This document shows positions 46,037 to 56,500 of a DNA stretch of 64,000 bases, piece by piece (position 1 is the stretch's first letter; every line of letters begins with the position of its first letter). Location: NCBI RefSeq assembly GCF_002608075.1, contig NZ_LAHA01000017.1:1-64000 (forward strand), given 5' to 3'. The translations under genes and the position numbers were made by a program. The DNA is from Nostoc linckia z4 (GTDB lineage Bacteria > Cyanobacteriota > Cyanobacteriia > Cyanobacteriales > Nostocaceae). The notes beneath the pieces were generated by a model. It did not search any database. It was not told the DNA's origin and saw only the letters and a list, made by a program, of their open reading frames with translations.

Positions 46037-46642
46037 CTATTTTTCTCGAATCCAAAGTGCTAGTCCTCCGCCACGCCCACGAGCTGCAATGAAATCTTCT
46101 GTAACAATAAAGAAAGCAAAGAAGGGTAGTTTAGCTATGGGCTGGCTATAAAAATCTTCTGACTCGACTTTCCCAGAGCGAATTTTGTTGTTGTACACAA
46201 CACCACCAAATAAACTGATAAGCATATTGTGAAAATCAAACGCCAACAAATTTTTCTTATTCTGGTATTGTATTGGGCCAGTCAGCTTTAACAATAAAGG
46301 AAATAATTCAACTTGATTAGCAATTTCACCTTTATCTAAATTCTGTTGTAAATTTGCATTAAAGGAAATATAAATTGTGACAAATTTAGGCACGTATAAA
46401 CCCTTGCCTAATACAATTCCTCCTCGTTCCCGAACTTTTTTTGTACCAGTAGCAAAACAAAGTCGCCATTTTCCCAAAAGAGACTCAAACCCATAGTTTA
46501 GGCGTTGTTGCTTGGCAGTTTTTTCTGCTGCTAATAACGCCTGAACTAATATTTCAGCACTAGGACGTGTAGCTTTTTCTCCTCGATACGCAGCCGCAGC
46601 CTGGGATAGCACAGTTACAAAATCAGATACCAAATCAGCCAT
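46037..46642 (-). CDS. PAP/fibrillin-like protein
   Basis: About 201 residues from ATG 46642; a GTG lies one codon earlier, but the ATG with upstream AGG is preferred. The pattern resembles plastid lipid-associated (fibrillin) proteins: a helical N-terminus, the strand GFESLLGKWRLCFATG near residue 51, and a beta-rich middle (VTIYISFN, VELFPLLLKL) ending in IAARGRGGGLALWIRE. Fibrillins bind thylakoid lipids and quinones and protect photosystems. The family call is by pattern only. Confidence 0.6.
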   Translation of the reverse strand: MADLVSDFVTVLSQAAAAYRGEKATRPSAEILVQALLAAEKTAKQQRLNYGFESLLGKWRLCFATGTKKVRERGGIVLGKGLYVPKFVTIYISFNANLQQNLDKGEIANQVELFPLLLKLTGPIQYQNKKNLLAFDFHNMLISLFGGVVYNNKIRSGKVESEDFYSQPIAKLPFFAFFIVTEDFIAARGRGGGLALWIREK

Positions 46643-46803
46643 CACAATTAGCCTCGTTATTTTTTGTGATATTTCACCACCGTAGCCATCGCTTCTATCA
46701 TAGAGTTATCCAACCGTAAAATAGCTGGTTTGAGAATTGATAGACAAAAATACTGAAATCCATTTACACTCAGGTTAACCATATACTTAAGAACAAGGTA
46801 TAA

Positions 46804-48042
46804 ATGTCAGCCAATAAAGGATATACTTCGATTAGTGCTGGGGATTGGAGCGAATTGCAGACAGCATCTGGGTTGACAGATGAGAGGGAAGCGATCGCAA
46901 AATTTCAAGCTATTGAAAAATACAAAGAAGATTGTAACTGTTCCTTCAACATTGGTATCAAACCTTTGTATCTTGATGGTGAAATTGACATCCTGATAAA
47001 TTTTCTACAAAATTTTATTGATACATTACCAAAAGCCTGGGAATTAGGTCTACAAAGATGGTTGCCCTTTAATCAAACACCTCTTCAAACAAAGTTAAAC
47101 CAAGTAGGTGCTAGTAAAATTCCACGTTTAATGCGTGTTGATTTTACATCAGTAGCAGGAACACCACAAATTTTTGAAATCGAGCATAATCCCAGTGGCT
47201 TGGGAATTATTACACTTTTTCAGAAAGTATGGGGTTGTGAATTAACCTTAGCCCAGCACTATCGTACTCACATTAGCGATAATATTCATGTTCTCTTAAC
47301 TCAAAAAGATTTAGATTATTACGATGCCCGATTTTTCCTACAAGAAATGTCTGGCAAACCAGAACAAGTATATTTATTAGGCGAACTAAAGCCAGAATTT
47401 TTACAGCAAAATCAACTGCATTTTCACCGCTACTTTGACCCTTGGAAAATCGAAGCTGAAGCAGATTCACCACTAAAAGCTAATCTCCAATTGCTTTTGC
47501 AGTCTTGGATAGAAAATCAAATAGAAATAGAACCTCATCCCGATATCTTAATGTCTAAGTTAGGATTAGCTTCAATTTTTAGCCAGACTAATATCTGGCA
47601 ACAGGCAGGATTGAATTTTGAAATTGCTCAAACAATTATTCCAGAAATTAAATTGTTATCTGAAACGCTCGAAGAAATTCCCCAACGTCAAAAATCTGTG
47701 ATCAAAATTTTAACACCAGACCAATCTTATGGCTCCAGAGGTGTGATTGTTGGGTCTTATCAAAGAGCGCAAAAATGGATTAATTTAGTGCGCGAACTGC
47801 GTGCAAATCAAACTCTAGCAGTAGTCCAGCGTTTGGTCGAACACCAAAAAGTAACCTTACCCTTCATTGATGATTCCGGCATCATCAAAGAACAAGAATT
47901 AGATGTGCTTTATCGTGCTTTCTTTTTGCGAACTGACACTGGCTTAAATTTTGCTGGTGGTTACTACGTAGGCTGTGCAGCTAATACCAAGGGGGGAAAA
48001 GTATCTGGTGTCAGTGGGGTGCGGGGGCCAGTTTTTAAATAG
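46804..48042 (+). CDS. Hypothetical protein, possibly ATP-grasp-like
   Basis: 412 residues, unrecognised. The middle VDFTSVAGTPQIFEIEHNPSG and the C-terminal IKILTPDQSYGSRGVIVG with VVQRLVE and FAGGYYVGCA recall the metal-binding Glu-x-Asn and nucleotide-binding strands of ATP-grasp ligases, but no full signature is present. No signal peptide. ATG 46804 is preceded by an AAGGT sequence. It stands alone, oriented away from the fibrillin-like gene. Confidence 0.7.
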   Translation: MSANKGYTSISAGDWSELQTASGLTDEREAIAKFQAIEKYKEDCNCSFNIGIKPLYLDGEIDILINFLQNFIDTLPKAWELGLQRWLPFNQTPLQTKLNQVGASKIPRLMRVDFTSVAGTPQIFEIEHNPSGLGIITLFQKVWGCELTLAQHYRTHISDNIHVLLTQKDLDYYDARFFLQEMSGKPEQVYLLGELKPEFLQQNQLHFHRYFDPWKIEAEADSPLKANLQLLLQSWIENQIEIEPHPDILMSKLGLASIFSQTNIWQQAGLNFEIAQTIIPEIKLLSETLEEIPQRQKSVIKILTPDQSYGSRGVIVGSYQRAQKWINLVRELRANQTLAVVQRLVEHQKVTLPFIDDSGIIKEQELDVLYRAFFLRTDTGLNFAGGYYVGCAANTKGGKVSGVSGVRGPVFK

Positions 48043-48346
48043 TGGGGATGAGGGAAAGGGGTAACAAGGGAGAAAAGACCTATGAGCAAAAGTAACTTTT
48101 GCTCATAGGGGGGAAAGGGAAAAGGTTAAAGGGAAAAGGGTTTTTATTTGCCCTTTACCCCTTACCCCTTACCCTTTTCCCCACTTCTGTGCTACCTTGT
48201 CCCCCTCCCTGCGGGTTCGCGGTAGCGTCTCTGAAACAGAAGCTAAAGCTACATCTCCCCACGCCCCAAAATAGACTTGTGATCTACATTTCTTGGATGC
48301 TACCGTCTACAAGATGACAGAGGATTTTGAAGGAATTTACTTAACG
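48043..48346. repeat. Repeat-rich spacer
   Basis: About 300 bp of GGGAAAAGG/CCCTTTACC tandem units (48110-48180), the palindrome ATGAGCAAAAGTAACTTTTGCTCAT (48082-48106) and GGTTCGCGGTAGCGTCTCTG-type repeat. No gene. Confidence 0.7.
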
Positions 48347-50377
48347 ATGAAATGTAAACACAAACTAGCTTATGGGTTGACATTGCTGTTCGGTCTGAAT
48401 TTAGTATCTAGCTTGGTTGCACCAGATGGGGCAAAGGCAACACCACCGAGAAGCCCAGATAAAAGTGTCAATTGCGATATTTTAGTTGTGGGTGGCGGAC
48501 TATCTGGTGTTGCTACGGCTTATGAGGGGTTACTCGCAGGACGAACAGTTTGTCTAACTGAAATTACCGACTGGCTGGGGGGACAAATTTCTGCCCAAGG
48601 AACATCTGCATTAGATGAACGCCCAACTCAACGGGCAAAGCAATTCTATTCTCGCGGTTATCTGGAATTACGAAACCGCATTGAGCGTAAATACGGTAAA
48701 CTCAATCCTGGTGATTGCTGGGTTAGTGACTCTTGTTTTCTTCCCCGCGATGCCCACAGCATTTTGGTTCAGATGCTCAAAGATGCTGAAAAGCAGGGCA
48801 AAGGCAAGCTGCAATGGTTTCCCAACACGGTAATCAAGGATTTAGAAATTAATGCTGATGGTAAATTAATTAATGGTGCGATCGCTATCCAACATCAACC
48901 ACCCAAAGGCGCACCACCCCTTAATACCTTTACTTTATCTCAAGTCATTGAAGACGCCTACCGCTACGATAACTCTTCTCGATTTACCAAAACTATTCTT
49001 CGCTTCATTCCCAAACAAACTAAGGGAGATGCTCCCAAGTGGTATGTTATAGACGCTAGCGAAACTGGGGAAATTATCGCCCTTGCTGATGTTCCCTATC
49101 GCTTAGGCATTGATGCCCGTTCTTACCTGGAACCTTCTGCTTCCAGCACCACCAACGATCCTTATTGCACTCAAGGCTTTACCTACACCTTTGCAATGGA
49201 GGCAACTAAGGAACCGCAACCCCAAACAATGCCGCCATTTTATTTACAATATTCACCATATTTTAGCTATGAGTTAACACGACTGGCTAATTTTGACTTA
49301 GTTTTCACCTACCGTCGCATCTGGAGTCCCAATAAAGGACAACCGACAAAATTCGGTGGTGTAAGTTTTAATGCGGCAACACCAGGGGATATATCCATGC
49401 AAAACTGGACTTGGGGTAACGACTATCGCCCCGGAACAGCCAAGGATAACTTAATTTATACTCGCCAACAGTTACAAGGTACTGGGCAGTTGCAGCCTGG
49501 TGGTTGGATGGGAGGACTGCGGACAGAAAGCCTCCGCAGAGGTGAAGAAAATGCCCTTTCTTATTATTATTGGTTGGTAGCTGGAACTACAGATTCACAA
49601 TTAGGGGAAGGTGTGAAGCAGCCGCGAACTAATAACCGTTTTGTGGCCGGGTTAAATTCGCCAATGGGAACAGTACACGGTTTATCGAAATATCCATACA
49701 TGCGAGAAGGACGCCGCATCATTGGCCGCCCTAGTTGGGGACAACCAGGAGGTTTTGCTATTTGGGAAATTGATATTTCTCGGCGAAATTACAATGATGA
49801 ATATTACCGCAAGACCCTGCCAGCAGATATGTATCGGCAATTAACAGCTGCACTTGCAGGATTAGAAGCAACATCTGTCATTGCGGGAGAAATTTCACCG
49901 GACAAAGTCATGCGCCGGACTCGTTCTACCATCTTCCCGGACGCGGTGGGTATTGGTCACTACGCCATAGATTTCCATCCTTGCATGACCAACAGTCCCC
50001 CAGAAGCCCCTGGTAACACAGAACGTGCAGGTGAAAGACGCGGTGCTGGTCAAGCTTACCCCTTTCAAATCGCCCTGAGAGCAATGATTCCCCAGAAAAT
50101 CGACAATTTGCTCGTAGGAGGTAAAAGTATTGGAACTAGCCACATTGCTGCTGCTGCTTATCGAGTACATTCCTTTGAATGGTCGGCTGGCGCAGCTGCG
50201 GGAACCGTTGCTAGCTTTGCCATCAAAAATGCCATCGCCCCTTACCAACTAGTGGACGACTTACCCAAACCAGAACCACAGCTGGAAGCACTCAAACGCT
50301 TATTACAGAAAAATGGTAACCCTACTGCCTTCCCCGATACATCGATTTTTAACCAAAACTGGGAAGATTGGCGATAG
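48347..50377 (+). CDS. Exported FAD-dependent oxidoreductase
   Basis: 676 residues from ATG 48347, chosen because AAGGAATTT lies upstream and a signal peptide begins there (LAYGLTLLFGLNLVSSLV, likely cleavage near residue 30). The FAD-binding motif CDILVVGGGLSGVATAYEG is followed by a glutamate at the strand end (LTEITDWLGG). The C-terminal FAD-closing block is DNLLVGGKSIGTSHIAAAA. This matches the FAD_oxidored family often found in cyanobacteria and planctomycetes, with unknown substrate. Export would require folding with FAD, typical of Tat substrates, but I see no twin-arginine motif. Confidence 0.88.
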   Translation: MKCKHKLAYGLTLLFGLNLVSSLVAPDGAKATPPRSPDKSVNCDILVVGGGLSGVATAYEGLLAGRTVCLTEITDWLGGQISAQGTSALDERPTQRAKQFYSRGYLELRNRIERKYGKLNPGDCWVSDSCFLPRDAHSILVQMLKDAEKQGKGKLQWFPNTVIKDLEINADGKLINGAIAIQHQPPKGAPPLNTFTLSQVIEDAYRYDNSSRFTKTILRFIPKQTKGDAPKWYVIDASETGEIIALADVPYRLGIDARSYLEPSASSTTNDPYCTQGFTYTFAMEATKEPQPQTMPPFYLQYSPYFSYELTRLANFDLVFTYRRIWSPNKGQPTKFGGVSFNAATPGDISMQNWTWGNDYRPGTAKDNLIYTRQQLQGTGQLQPGGWMGGLRTESLRRGEENALSYYYWLVAGTTDSQLGEGVKQPRTNNRFVAGLNSPMGTVHGLSKYPYMREGRRIIGRPSWGQPGGFAIWEIDISRRNYNDEYYRKTLPADMYRQLTAALAGLEATSVIAGEISPDKVMRRTRSTIFPDAVGIGHYAIDFHPCMTNSPPEAPGNTERAGERRGAGQAYPFQIALRAMIPQKIDNLLVGGKSIGTSHIAAAAYRVHSFEWSAGAAAGTVASFAIKNAIAPYQLVDDLPKPEPQLEALKRLLQKNGNPTAFPDTSIFNQNWEDWR

Positions 50378-50569
50378 AACGGTCAAAAAGCATAACTATT
50401 GTTGACTGTTGACTGTTGTCCTTGTCTCCCTTGTCTCCCTTGTCTCTTCCCACGCCCCATTCCCCATGTCTAAAAACTCGATCCCCTTGTGGGTGGAGTT
50501 TTTTATTTTCGGGTCTGTTTGTTAACAATTCTTTATCATGGAAGCAAGCCTGTAGATAAATTGATATCG

Positions 50570-51751
50570 ATGCTTACTCGTATTAAAGACTTAGCAACGA
50601 AACTAGCACCTCGCTTAATTGAAATTCGCCGCCACATTCACTCGCACCCAGAACTCAGCGGTCAGGAATACAAAACAGCTGCCTTTGTAGCTGGTGTTTT
50701 ATCTTCCAGTGGTTTGCATGTCCAAGAAGGGGTCGGTAAAACAGGCGTTATCGGCGAAGTGCAAAATAGTCACCAAAGCGATGGTTTTTTGGCAATTCGT
50801 ACCGATATGGATGCTTTGCCAATTCAAGAAGCCACTGATTTGGAATATGCCTCTTACGCAGCTGGTGTGATGCACGCTTGCGGTCACGATGTCCACACCA
50901 CAGTGGGATTAGGAACGGCAATGATACTTGCCCAAATAGCAGAAGAATTGGGTGGTAAAGTGCGGTTTTTATTCCAGCCAGCCGAGGAAATTGCCCAAGG
51001 TGCAAGCTGGATGGTGAAAGATGGGGCGATGGAAAATGTCTCAGCTATATTAGGGGTTCATGTTTTTCCTTCTATACCAGCAGGTTCCATTGGAGTACGT
51101 TATGGGGCCTTGACTGCGGCGGCTGATGATTTAGAAATTTTGATTATTGGTGAATCTGGACATGGGGCGCGTCCCCATGAAGCGATTGATGCCATTTGGG
51201 TTGCAGCTCAAGTAATTAGTGCATTGCAACAAGCCATTAGCCGCACACAAAATCCCTTGCGTCCTGTGGTATTGAGCATTGGTAAGATTAATGGCGGTAG
51301 AGCGCCCAATGTGATTGCTGATAAAGTACAGTTATTGGGAACGGTGCGATCGCTTCATCCTGAAACCCGTGCCCATCTGCCAAATTGGATCGAAAATATT
51401 GTAGCTAGCGTCTGCCATGCTTATGGAGCAAGCTATCAAGTTAATTATTGTCAGGGTATACCCAGCGTCCAAAATGATTATACTTTGACACAATTGTTAC
51501 AATCAGCGGCAGAAGAAGCTTGGAGTAGCGATCGCGTCCAAGTCTTACCCGAACCATCCTTGGGTGCTGAAGATTTTTCCACGTATTTAGAACACGCCCC
51601 TGGCTCAATGTTTCGTTTGGGTGTGGGCTACAAAGAAAGAATTATTAACCACCCACTACACCATCCCCAATTTGAAGTTGATGAGTCTGCGATTCTCACC
51701 GGGGTTGTGACTATGGCTTATGCAGCTTATAAATATTGGCAAAAAGGGTAA
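50570..51751 (+). CDS. M20 family amidohydrolase (IAA-amino acid hydrolase-like)
   Basis: 393 residues from ATG 50570; upstream in-frame codons read as non-coding sequence. A metallopeptidase/aminoacylase that hydrolyses N-acyl amino acids or related amides. Metal-site blocks are RRHIHSHPELSG, the Cys/His motif MHACGHDVHT, the glutamates in FQPAEEIAQG and the late GAEDFSTYL. The dimerisation domain sits in the middle (GESGHGARPHEAIDA). The length is normal. It is the last chromosome-like gene before the integrated element. Confidence 0.93.
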   Translation: MLTRIKDLATKLAPRLIEIRRHIHSHPELSGQEYKTAAFVAGVLSSSGLHVQEGVGKTGVIGEVQNSHQSDGFLAIRTDMDALPIQEATDLEYASYAAGVMHACGHDVHTTVGLGTAMILAQIAEELGGKVRFLFQPAEEIAQGASWMVKDGAMENVSAILGVHVFPSIPAGSIGVRYGALTAAADDLEILIIGESGHGARPHEAIDAIWVAAQVISALQQAISRTQNPLRPVVLSIGKINGGRAPNVIADKVQLLGTVRSLHPETRAHLPNWIENIVASVCHAYGASYQVNYCQGIPSVQNDYTLTQLLQSAAEEAWSSDRVQVLPEPSLGAEDFSTYLEHAPGSMFRLGVGYKERIINHPLHHPQFEVDESAILTGVVTMAYAAYKYWQKG

Positions 51752-51806
51752 ACCCTTGAAAAACAAGCGTTTCGAGTTGCAATTGGCTAGCAGTAATCAA
51801 GTAGCA

Positions 51807-53009
51807 TCAAAAATCAGGACATTCTGAATCTACTACGTTTGGGTGACAGTAACACCGCAACACAGTTGAAACTTCATCCCCAATCCACAACGCCACGCGG
51901 TCTGGTGTTACCCCTGAAGCAATGGCCCAGGTGGCAAATGTATGCCGGGTGGCGTAGGGTTTGAGGTAGGGGAGTTTCCCTAATGCTTCTAATTCCCGCA
52001 CCACCCCTGGATAAAAATATTTGCGATCGCCAGGTTTCACCGATACCCCATTCCAAAAATTTTGCACGATGTCTGTATTGATGGGGCAGCCTGTTTTGGA
52101 GCGAAAAACCAACTCATTTGGGTTGTACTCCCCAGGCGCGGGGCGCATGGAAATTAGTAATTTCTGAAGTTTAGATCCTGGAACGGTGGGGAAAACCCGG
52201 CGCTTACCGTTTTTAGTGCCTTTTTTGATTCTGTAGAGGTTACAAGACTTGTTAATCGAAATCCTGGTGCAATCATTTTGCACATCTCCCCAGGTCAGGG
52301 CAAAAGCCTCGCCCAATCTCATGCCAGTCCAAAATAGAAATTTCACCAAGTCGGCATAATGAGCGTGTACCCGGTGGGTTTCAAAAGCAGTGATAATTTG
52401 GTCGCGCTGCTCTAAAGTGTAGGCGCGGTGGTCAACATCAAGAGAAGTTTTTTTGGGTTTTTTGATTTTGAGCTTTTCAAAGGGGTTGTGAGTAATTAGT
52501 CCTGAGTCTATAGCCCAGTTACAGCACTCACTAAATCGCCAAAGCATTTCCCATGTCATACCGTGGGTACTATTTTTCAATAGCCAATCTCTAATTTGGG
52601 GAGCATCGGCTAACGATTTGGTAGGTAACTTGGCAATGTATCTCGCTACAGCCCGGTAGCTACTGAGAATAGTAGTTGGTTCCAGTAAAGACTTTTTAAA
52701 TTCAGTAAACCGTTGCCAAAGTTCAGCCAAATCAAACTCATAACTGGAATTAGGGGTTTTGATTAAACTGTTGCGAGTCGGGTCAAATTGATAGCTTTTA
52801 AGTGTTGGGTCGAATCTTTCTAAGGCGATATCGTCTGCTATCAAATCTCGCTTAATCTGCACTCTAGAGCGATTTTTGGGATTGTCAACTAGGCCTGTAG
52901 CAATAAAAAATTGCTTGCCTTTTACCCAAAAGCGAATTACTAGTTTATTCGAGCGTTTATCGACGCTAATCCACTTGTCGGAATTCATTTTTTTAGAAGA
53001 ATTCATCAT
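51807..53009 (-). CDS. Tyrosine recombinase/integrase
   Basis: A 400-residue phage-type site-specific recombinase. An N-terminal DNA-binding arm (residues 1-100) and core-binding SAM-like domain (100-190) precede the catalytic domain. Catalytic residues visible: Arg in FWTGMRLGEAFALTW, Lys in KKGTKNGKRR, His-x-x-Arg-type block YATRHTFATW, and the terminal Tyr in LRCYCHPN. The usual second His/Trp before the tyrosine is replaced by WIGDE, a modest deviation. It overlaps the zinc-ribbon gene by 17 bp and closes a leftward operon with the rep gene. It presumably integrates and excises the element. Confidence 0.92.
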   Translation of the reverse strand: MMNSSKKMNSDKWISVDKRSNKLVIRFWVKGKQFFIATGLVDNPKNRSRVQIKRDLIADDIALERFDPTLKSYQFDPTRNSLIKTPNSSYEFDLAELWQRFTEFKKSLLEPTTILSSYRAVARYIAKLPTKSLADAPQIRDWLLKNSTHGMTWEMLWRFSECCNWAIDSGLITHNPFEKLKIKKPKKTSLDVDHRAYTLEQRDQIITAFETHRVHAHYADLVKFLFWTGMRLGEAFALTWGDVQNDCTRISINKSCNLYRIKKGTKNGKRRVFPTVPGSKLQKLLISMRPAPGEYNPNELVFRSKTGCPINTDIVQNFWNGVSVKPGDRKYFYPGVVRELEALGKLPYLKPYATRHTFATWAIASGVTPDRVALWIGDEVSTVLRCYCHPNVVDSECPDF

Positions 53010-53175
53010 CGCTACTTGAACGGCTAAAGAAATACCCGCAGCTACGGCATTTGTATGAGTAGGTTTGATTGCGTTCGTCCCAATAAAAACAGGTATTGAC
53101 GCTACCGCAGTGGGGACAAAATAGCCCCACTATCCGTACTTCCGGTTCTTGTTGATTGTCGTGGTTATTGCTCAT
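52993..53175 (-). CDS. Small zinc-ribbon protein
   Basis: 60 residues. Two Cys pairs form a zinc ribbon: FCPHCGSVNTCFYW and YKCRSCGYFF, in the style of transposase-associated InsA/IS1595 zinc fingers. Acidic tail SSSDDEFF. It overlaps both neighbours (17 bp with the integrase, 4 bp with the upstream gene), so translation is coupled. It could help the integrase or rep protein bind DNA, but this is inferred from position. Confidence 0.8.
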   Translation of the reverse strand: MSNNHDNQQEPEVRIVGLFCPHCGSVNTCFYWDERNQTYSYKCRSCGYFFSRSSSDDEFF

Positions 53176-53513
53176 TCGACGACTATCTCAAAAGTTGCAC
53201 TGTTGATGGTTTCGGGTGGAAGCTGGTTGCGTTCCGAGACGCTCAGGTAGAGCGTGTCAATATCTTCTGGCCCAAAGATGAGGGCAAAGTCAATGTCGCT
53301 GTTGCTCCAAAAAGCCCATCTTTGATGCACCGGATCTTCAGTGCCTTGCTTTTCGCGCTCGCTCATCCAGCCGAGAGTTCCTTTGGTGTAGGGCTTGCCA
53401 GGATAATGACTGGCTTCAAAATCCATACGGATAACTTGCCCTCGCTTGTAGTAACGAGTAATGTGGTCACCTGGACAACTTTTGCCGCAATCTTGTTTAA
53501 CTCTTACTTTCAT
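53172..53513 (-). CDS. Hypothetical protein of the element
   Basis: 113 residues, unrecognised. Two N-terminal cysteines (QDCGKSCPGDH), a small beta-rich body and an acidic end. Its start overlaps the stop of the rep gene by 17 bp and its stop overlaps the start of the zinc-ribbon gene by 4 bp, so it belongs to the rep-int operon. Confidence 0.7.
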   Translation of the reverse strand: MKVRVKQDCGKSCPGDHITRYYKRGQVIRMDFEASHYPGKPYTKGTLGWMSEREKQGTEDPVHQRWAFWSNSDIDFALIFGPEDIDTLYLSVSERNQLPPETINSATFEIVVE

Positions 53514-56500
53514 TACCTTTTACCTGCATAATTTCAAAATCATCTGCCCCTCGAACTCTTAGCGAGTCTCCGGCGGGGGAAGTGAAAACGTAGAAATTCA
53601 TAAACGGTGGCTTGGGAATTTCCACTAGTTGGCAATCTTCAACCCAAATAAAACCTTCATCTCCGAGCTGTCGGACTCGATAGCTGGTTGGCGAATCATT
53701 TGGCAGCTTGGCTGATTCCCAGGCTTGAATTTGCAGTTTGGCGATCGCCTCCGCCTCTGCTAAATCCTCTGGGTGGAATTGCTGCAAATCGGTACTGCCG
53801 TCAGCAAACACGTAATTAGCTACAACCTCTATGTATCTTTTGAAGCGTCTTTTTACTGCGATAATCACCGTGCTTTTACCCAATTTACCTTCCACCGTCA
53901 CCAAAGTGCGATCGCTGTTTTCAACGACCTCAACAGACTTGCGTAAGGCAATGTCAGAATTTTGACATTCAGAAATATCTATTTTAGGAATTTGATCAAC
54001 AAAATCACATTTTGAATGCTGAAAGCCTTGCCCTGACTGATGTTGAGGGTGTTGATCCGAGATCAACACCTCATCAACAGTAAAAACCTGTAACTCTTGT
54101 CCTGATTGCGTTTGAAGGTGTTGATCTTTTTGTTGATCTTGGATCAACTGTTGATCAACAAGATCAACAGTTTTATCTTTTTCTAGGACTGTTGATGAAG
54201 TGTTGATCCGGTGTTGATCAACTGTTGATCTTAGATCAACACCCTCAACAGCTTGTGTAGCAAGGTTTTGGACTTGGAATTTTTCAAAAGTGTTGATCTT
54301 TGTTGATCCGAGATCAACACCCTCAACAGCTTGTGTAGCAAGGCTTTTAGACAAAGTGTTGATGTTTTTTGCACAAGAATAGAATTTTTTGCCATCAAAA
54401 AAGACTAAGCCTTGTTCTTTTAAGCACATACAACTACTCAACACTTCAGATGTAGGCGTTTGTCTCAAAGAGAACACACCCGCTTTAATTTCTCTAGCTG
54501 TGACACCATCTCGTTTTTCGATATACTCCTTAATCTTGAGCAGGTTACCTGTGATTTGATGATTGCTGCCTTTGTACAAAATTTGGGCTTGTGCCAGATA
54601 GAAAGAAGTCAACTGACAGGCGACGTGCATGGTTTGGACGCTAATCATTGACTCTGGTTCGCAATGGGCCAAAGCAGCGTTGACAATGTGTAGCCACAAA
54701 GCTAGTCGAGCTAGGTAACTTTTTAATTTGGGGTAAGTGGCCCGCAGTCCTGGGTGATTTTCTTCGATCTCAGCATCAGTCAGTCGGCGGTGGTATTCCT
54801 GGAATATCCTTTTGGCATCATCGGTGAGGAAATAGTCTTTTTTCGGCAGCCTGTCAACTTGGAGGTACAAGTTGGTAAGCATTGCCTGTAAAAGACTTCC
54901 TGCATCGTCATGACCCTTGAATAAGTCAATGTAAGCAATATCCCCAGGAACTAAGCAGAATAACCAGCGGGCAAATTCTCCTGTGTAGTCCTCAAAATCT
55001 TGTTGGGCGAGGAACTTTTGCAGGGTTTCTGGCTGTGTGTTCCCAGTTCGGCTGATGGCACTCCGCTCAATAAATAAGTTGTCGCTGGTAGTGTCCTTGA
55101 AAATACCTGCACCGTTAAACTCGCTCAAGTCTAGTTCTAAGTCGTCTCCCTTACCGTTGCGATATTTGTTGCGGCCATTGATGAATGACGACCACTCGTC
55201 ACGGTAATTTAATAATCCTCTGGGATTTTCGGTATGTATCTTGATTCTGGTTTCTGCTGTCGCACCGCCCACGATGAACCGCTTGCGTGGCGGTGGTTTT
55301 ATTGGTGGTTCAGTGTCACTAGAATTTTTTTTATAAATTTTTAAGTCGCTTTCATACTCTTCTTTGAGTGCCTCCGCCCATTGATACTGCTCGGCTTCTA
55401 ATTGCATTAACGGGGAAATTATTACTTCCTGGGCTGGAGTTTTCAATCGACCGGTTGGGGCGACAACGCACGACCAAAAAATTGCAGGTTGAGTATAGTT
55501 AGAAGCTGGGTTGATGATGATTCGGGCTGCTGTGCCCATCCGGCTACCAACGGCTGGAATCAAGGTAGTAATCAGATTTTCTGGGCTAGTTGGCATTGAG
55601 AGGGCAACGTCTGTTAAGACTTGGGCGAATTTACCACCGTCACCCCAAAAGATAGAAAACGGATCTATTCTTGCTTGCTGGGCTTCTAATAATTTCGGAA
55701 TTTGTTTAGAAGCTTCTTGCCTTTCTTCGGTGTTTTCGTGTTCTTTTTTCAGTGCAAAGTAAACTCGGCGAATATCGTTGCTGTTTCGACCGGTTTGTTC
55801 GGCTACTTCTGGGAGCAATGCCTCTAATTCAAATTTTCGTAAGTCCTTATCAATTAATGCTTGAACTGTACTGATTAGTGGATTTTGGGATGATTTTTCA
55901 GATGCTTTGATGGATACTCTGTTGTGAGTTTCAGGGTGCTGTTGTCGCTGCCATGCTTTAATACAGTTCTCTAGGGCGTCATCTGAAAGTGTGGCTGTGG
56001 GGTTATCTTTTTGGGCAGATTTCCAAATTGAATCAGCTTCTCTGGTATCTATTGGCGGAGAACAGTTTGAGCAATAGCCATCAAATAGTAAGCGTGCGTC
56101 GCCGCTGTATCTGTGCCCAAGGTGGGTTAATCTGGCTGCTGTGCCAATGAGGTTGCGAGCGAGTTTGGCCCCGGCACTGTTCCGCCCTCCCTGTGCTTGT
56201 CCTGAGTCAATTAGTATTCGGTCATCTTTGCTTAGGCACTGGTAAAGTGGTACGTCGTCGGTTAATAAAAGCGGTAGTACTGGTGTTGTAGTAGCTGCTA
56301 TTTTTCTGGGGATAACGTTTCTCAATTCTGAAAAAGTGTAAGTTTGACCTGAATCAGAAATAATTTTTGATTGTTGACCGCTGGCATGTAAGCATCCCGC
56401 GAGTCTCATAACTCTAGAGGGGTTTTTTAGACTTCTATCAGCATCAGCGTAGTCTAATAAATCAGTTTGTAAAATCCGCCATTTATCGGATTGTACCGGT

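Noticed and set aside
51752-51806. tRNA gene as integration site
   Set aside because: No cloverleaf or tRNA 3' end is visible at the integrase edge.
54040-54345. CRISPR-like array
   Set aside because: The repeats are 7-10 bases, in both orientations, without regular spacers and inside a coding frame; iteron-like is the better description.
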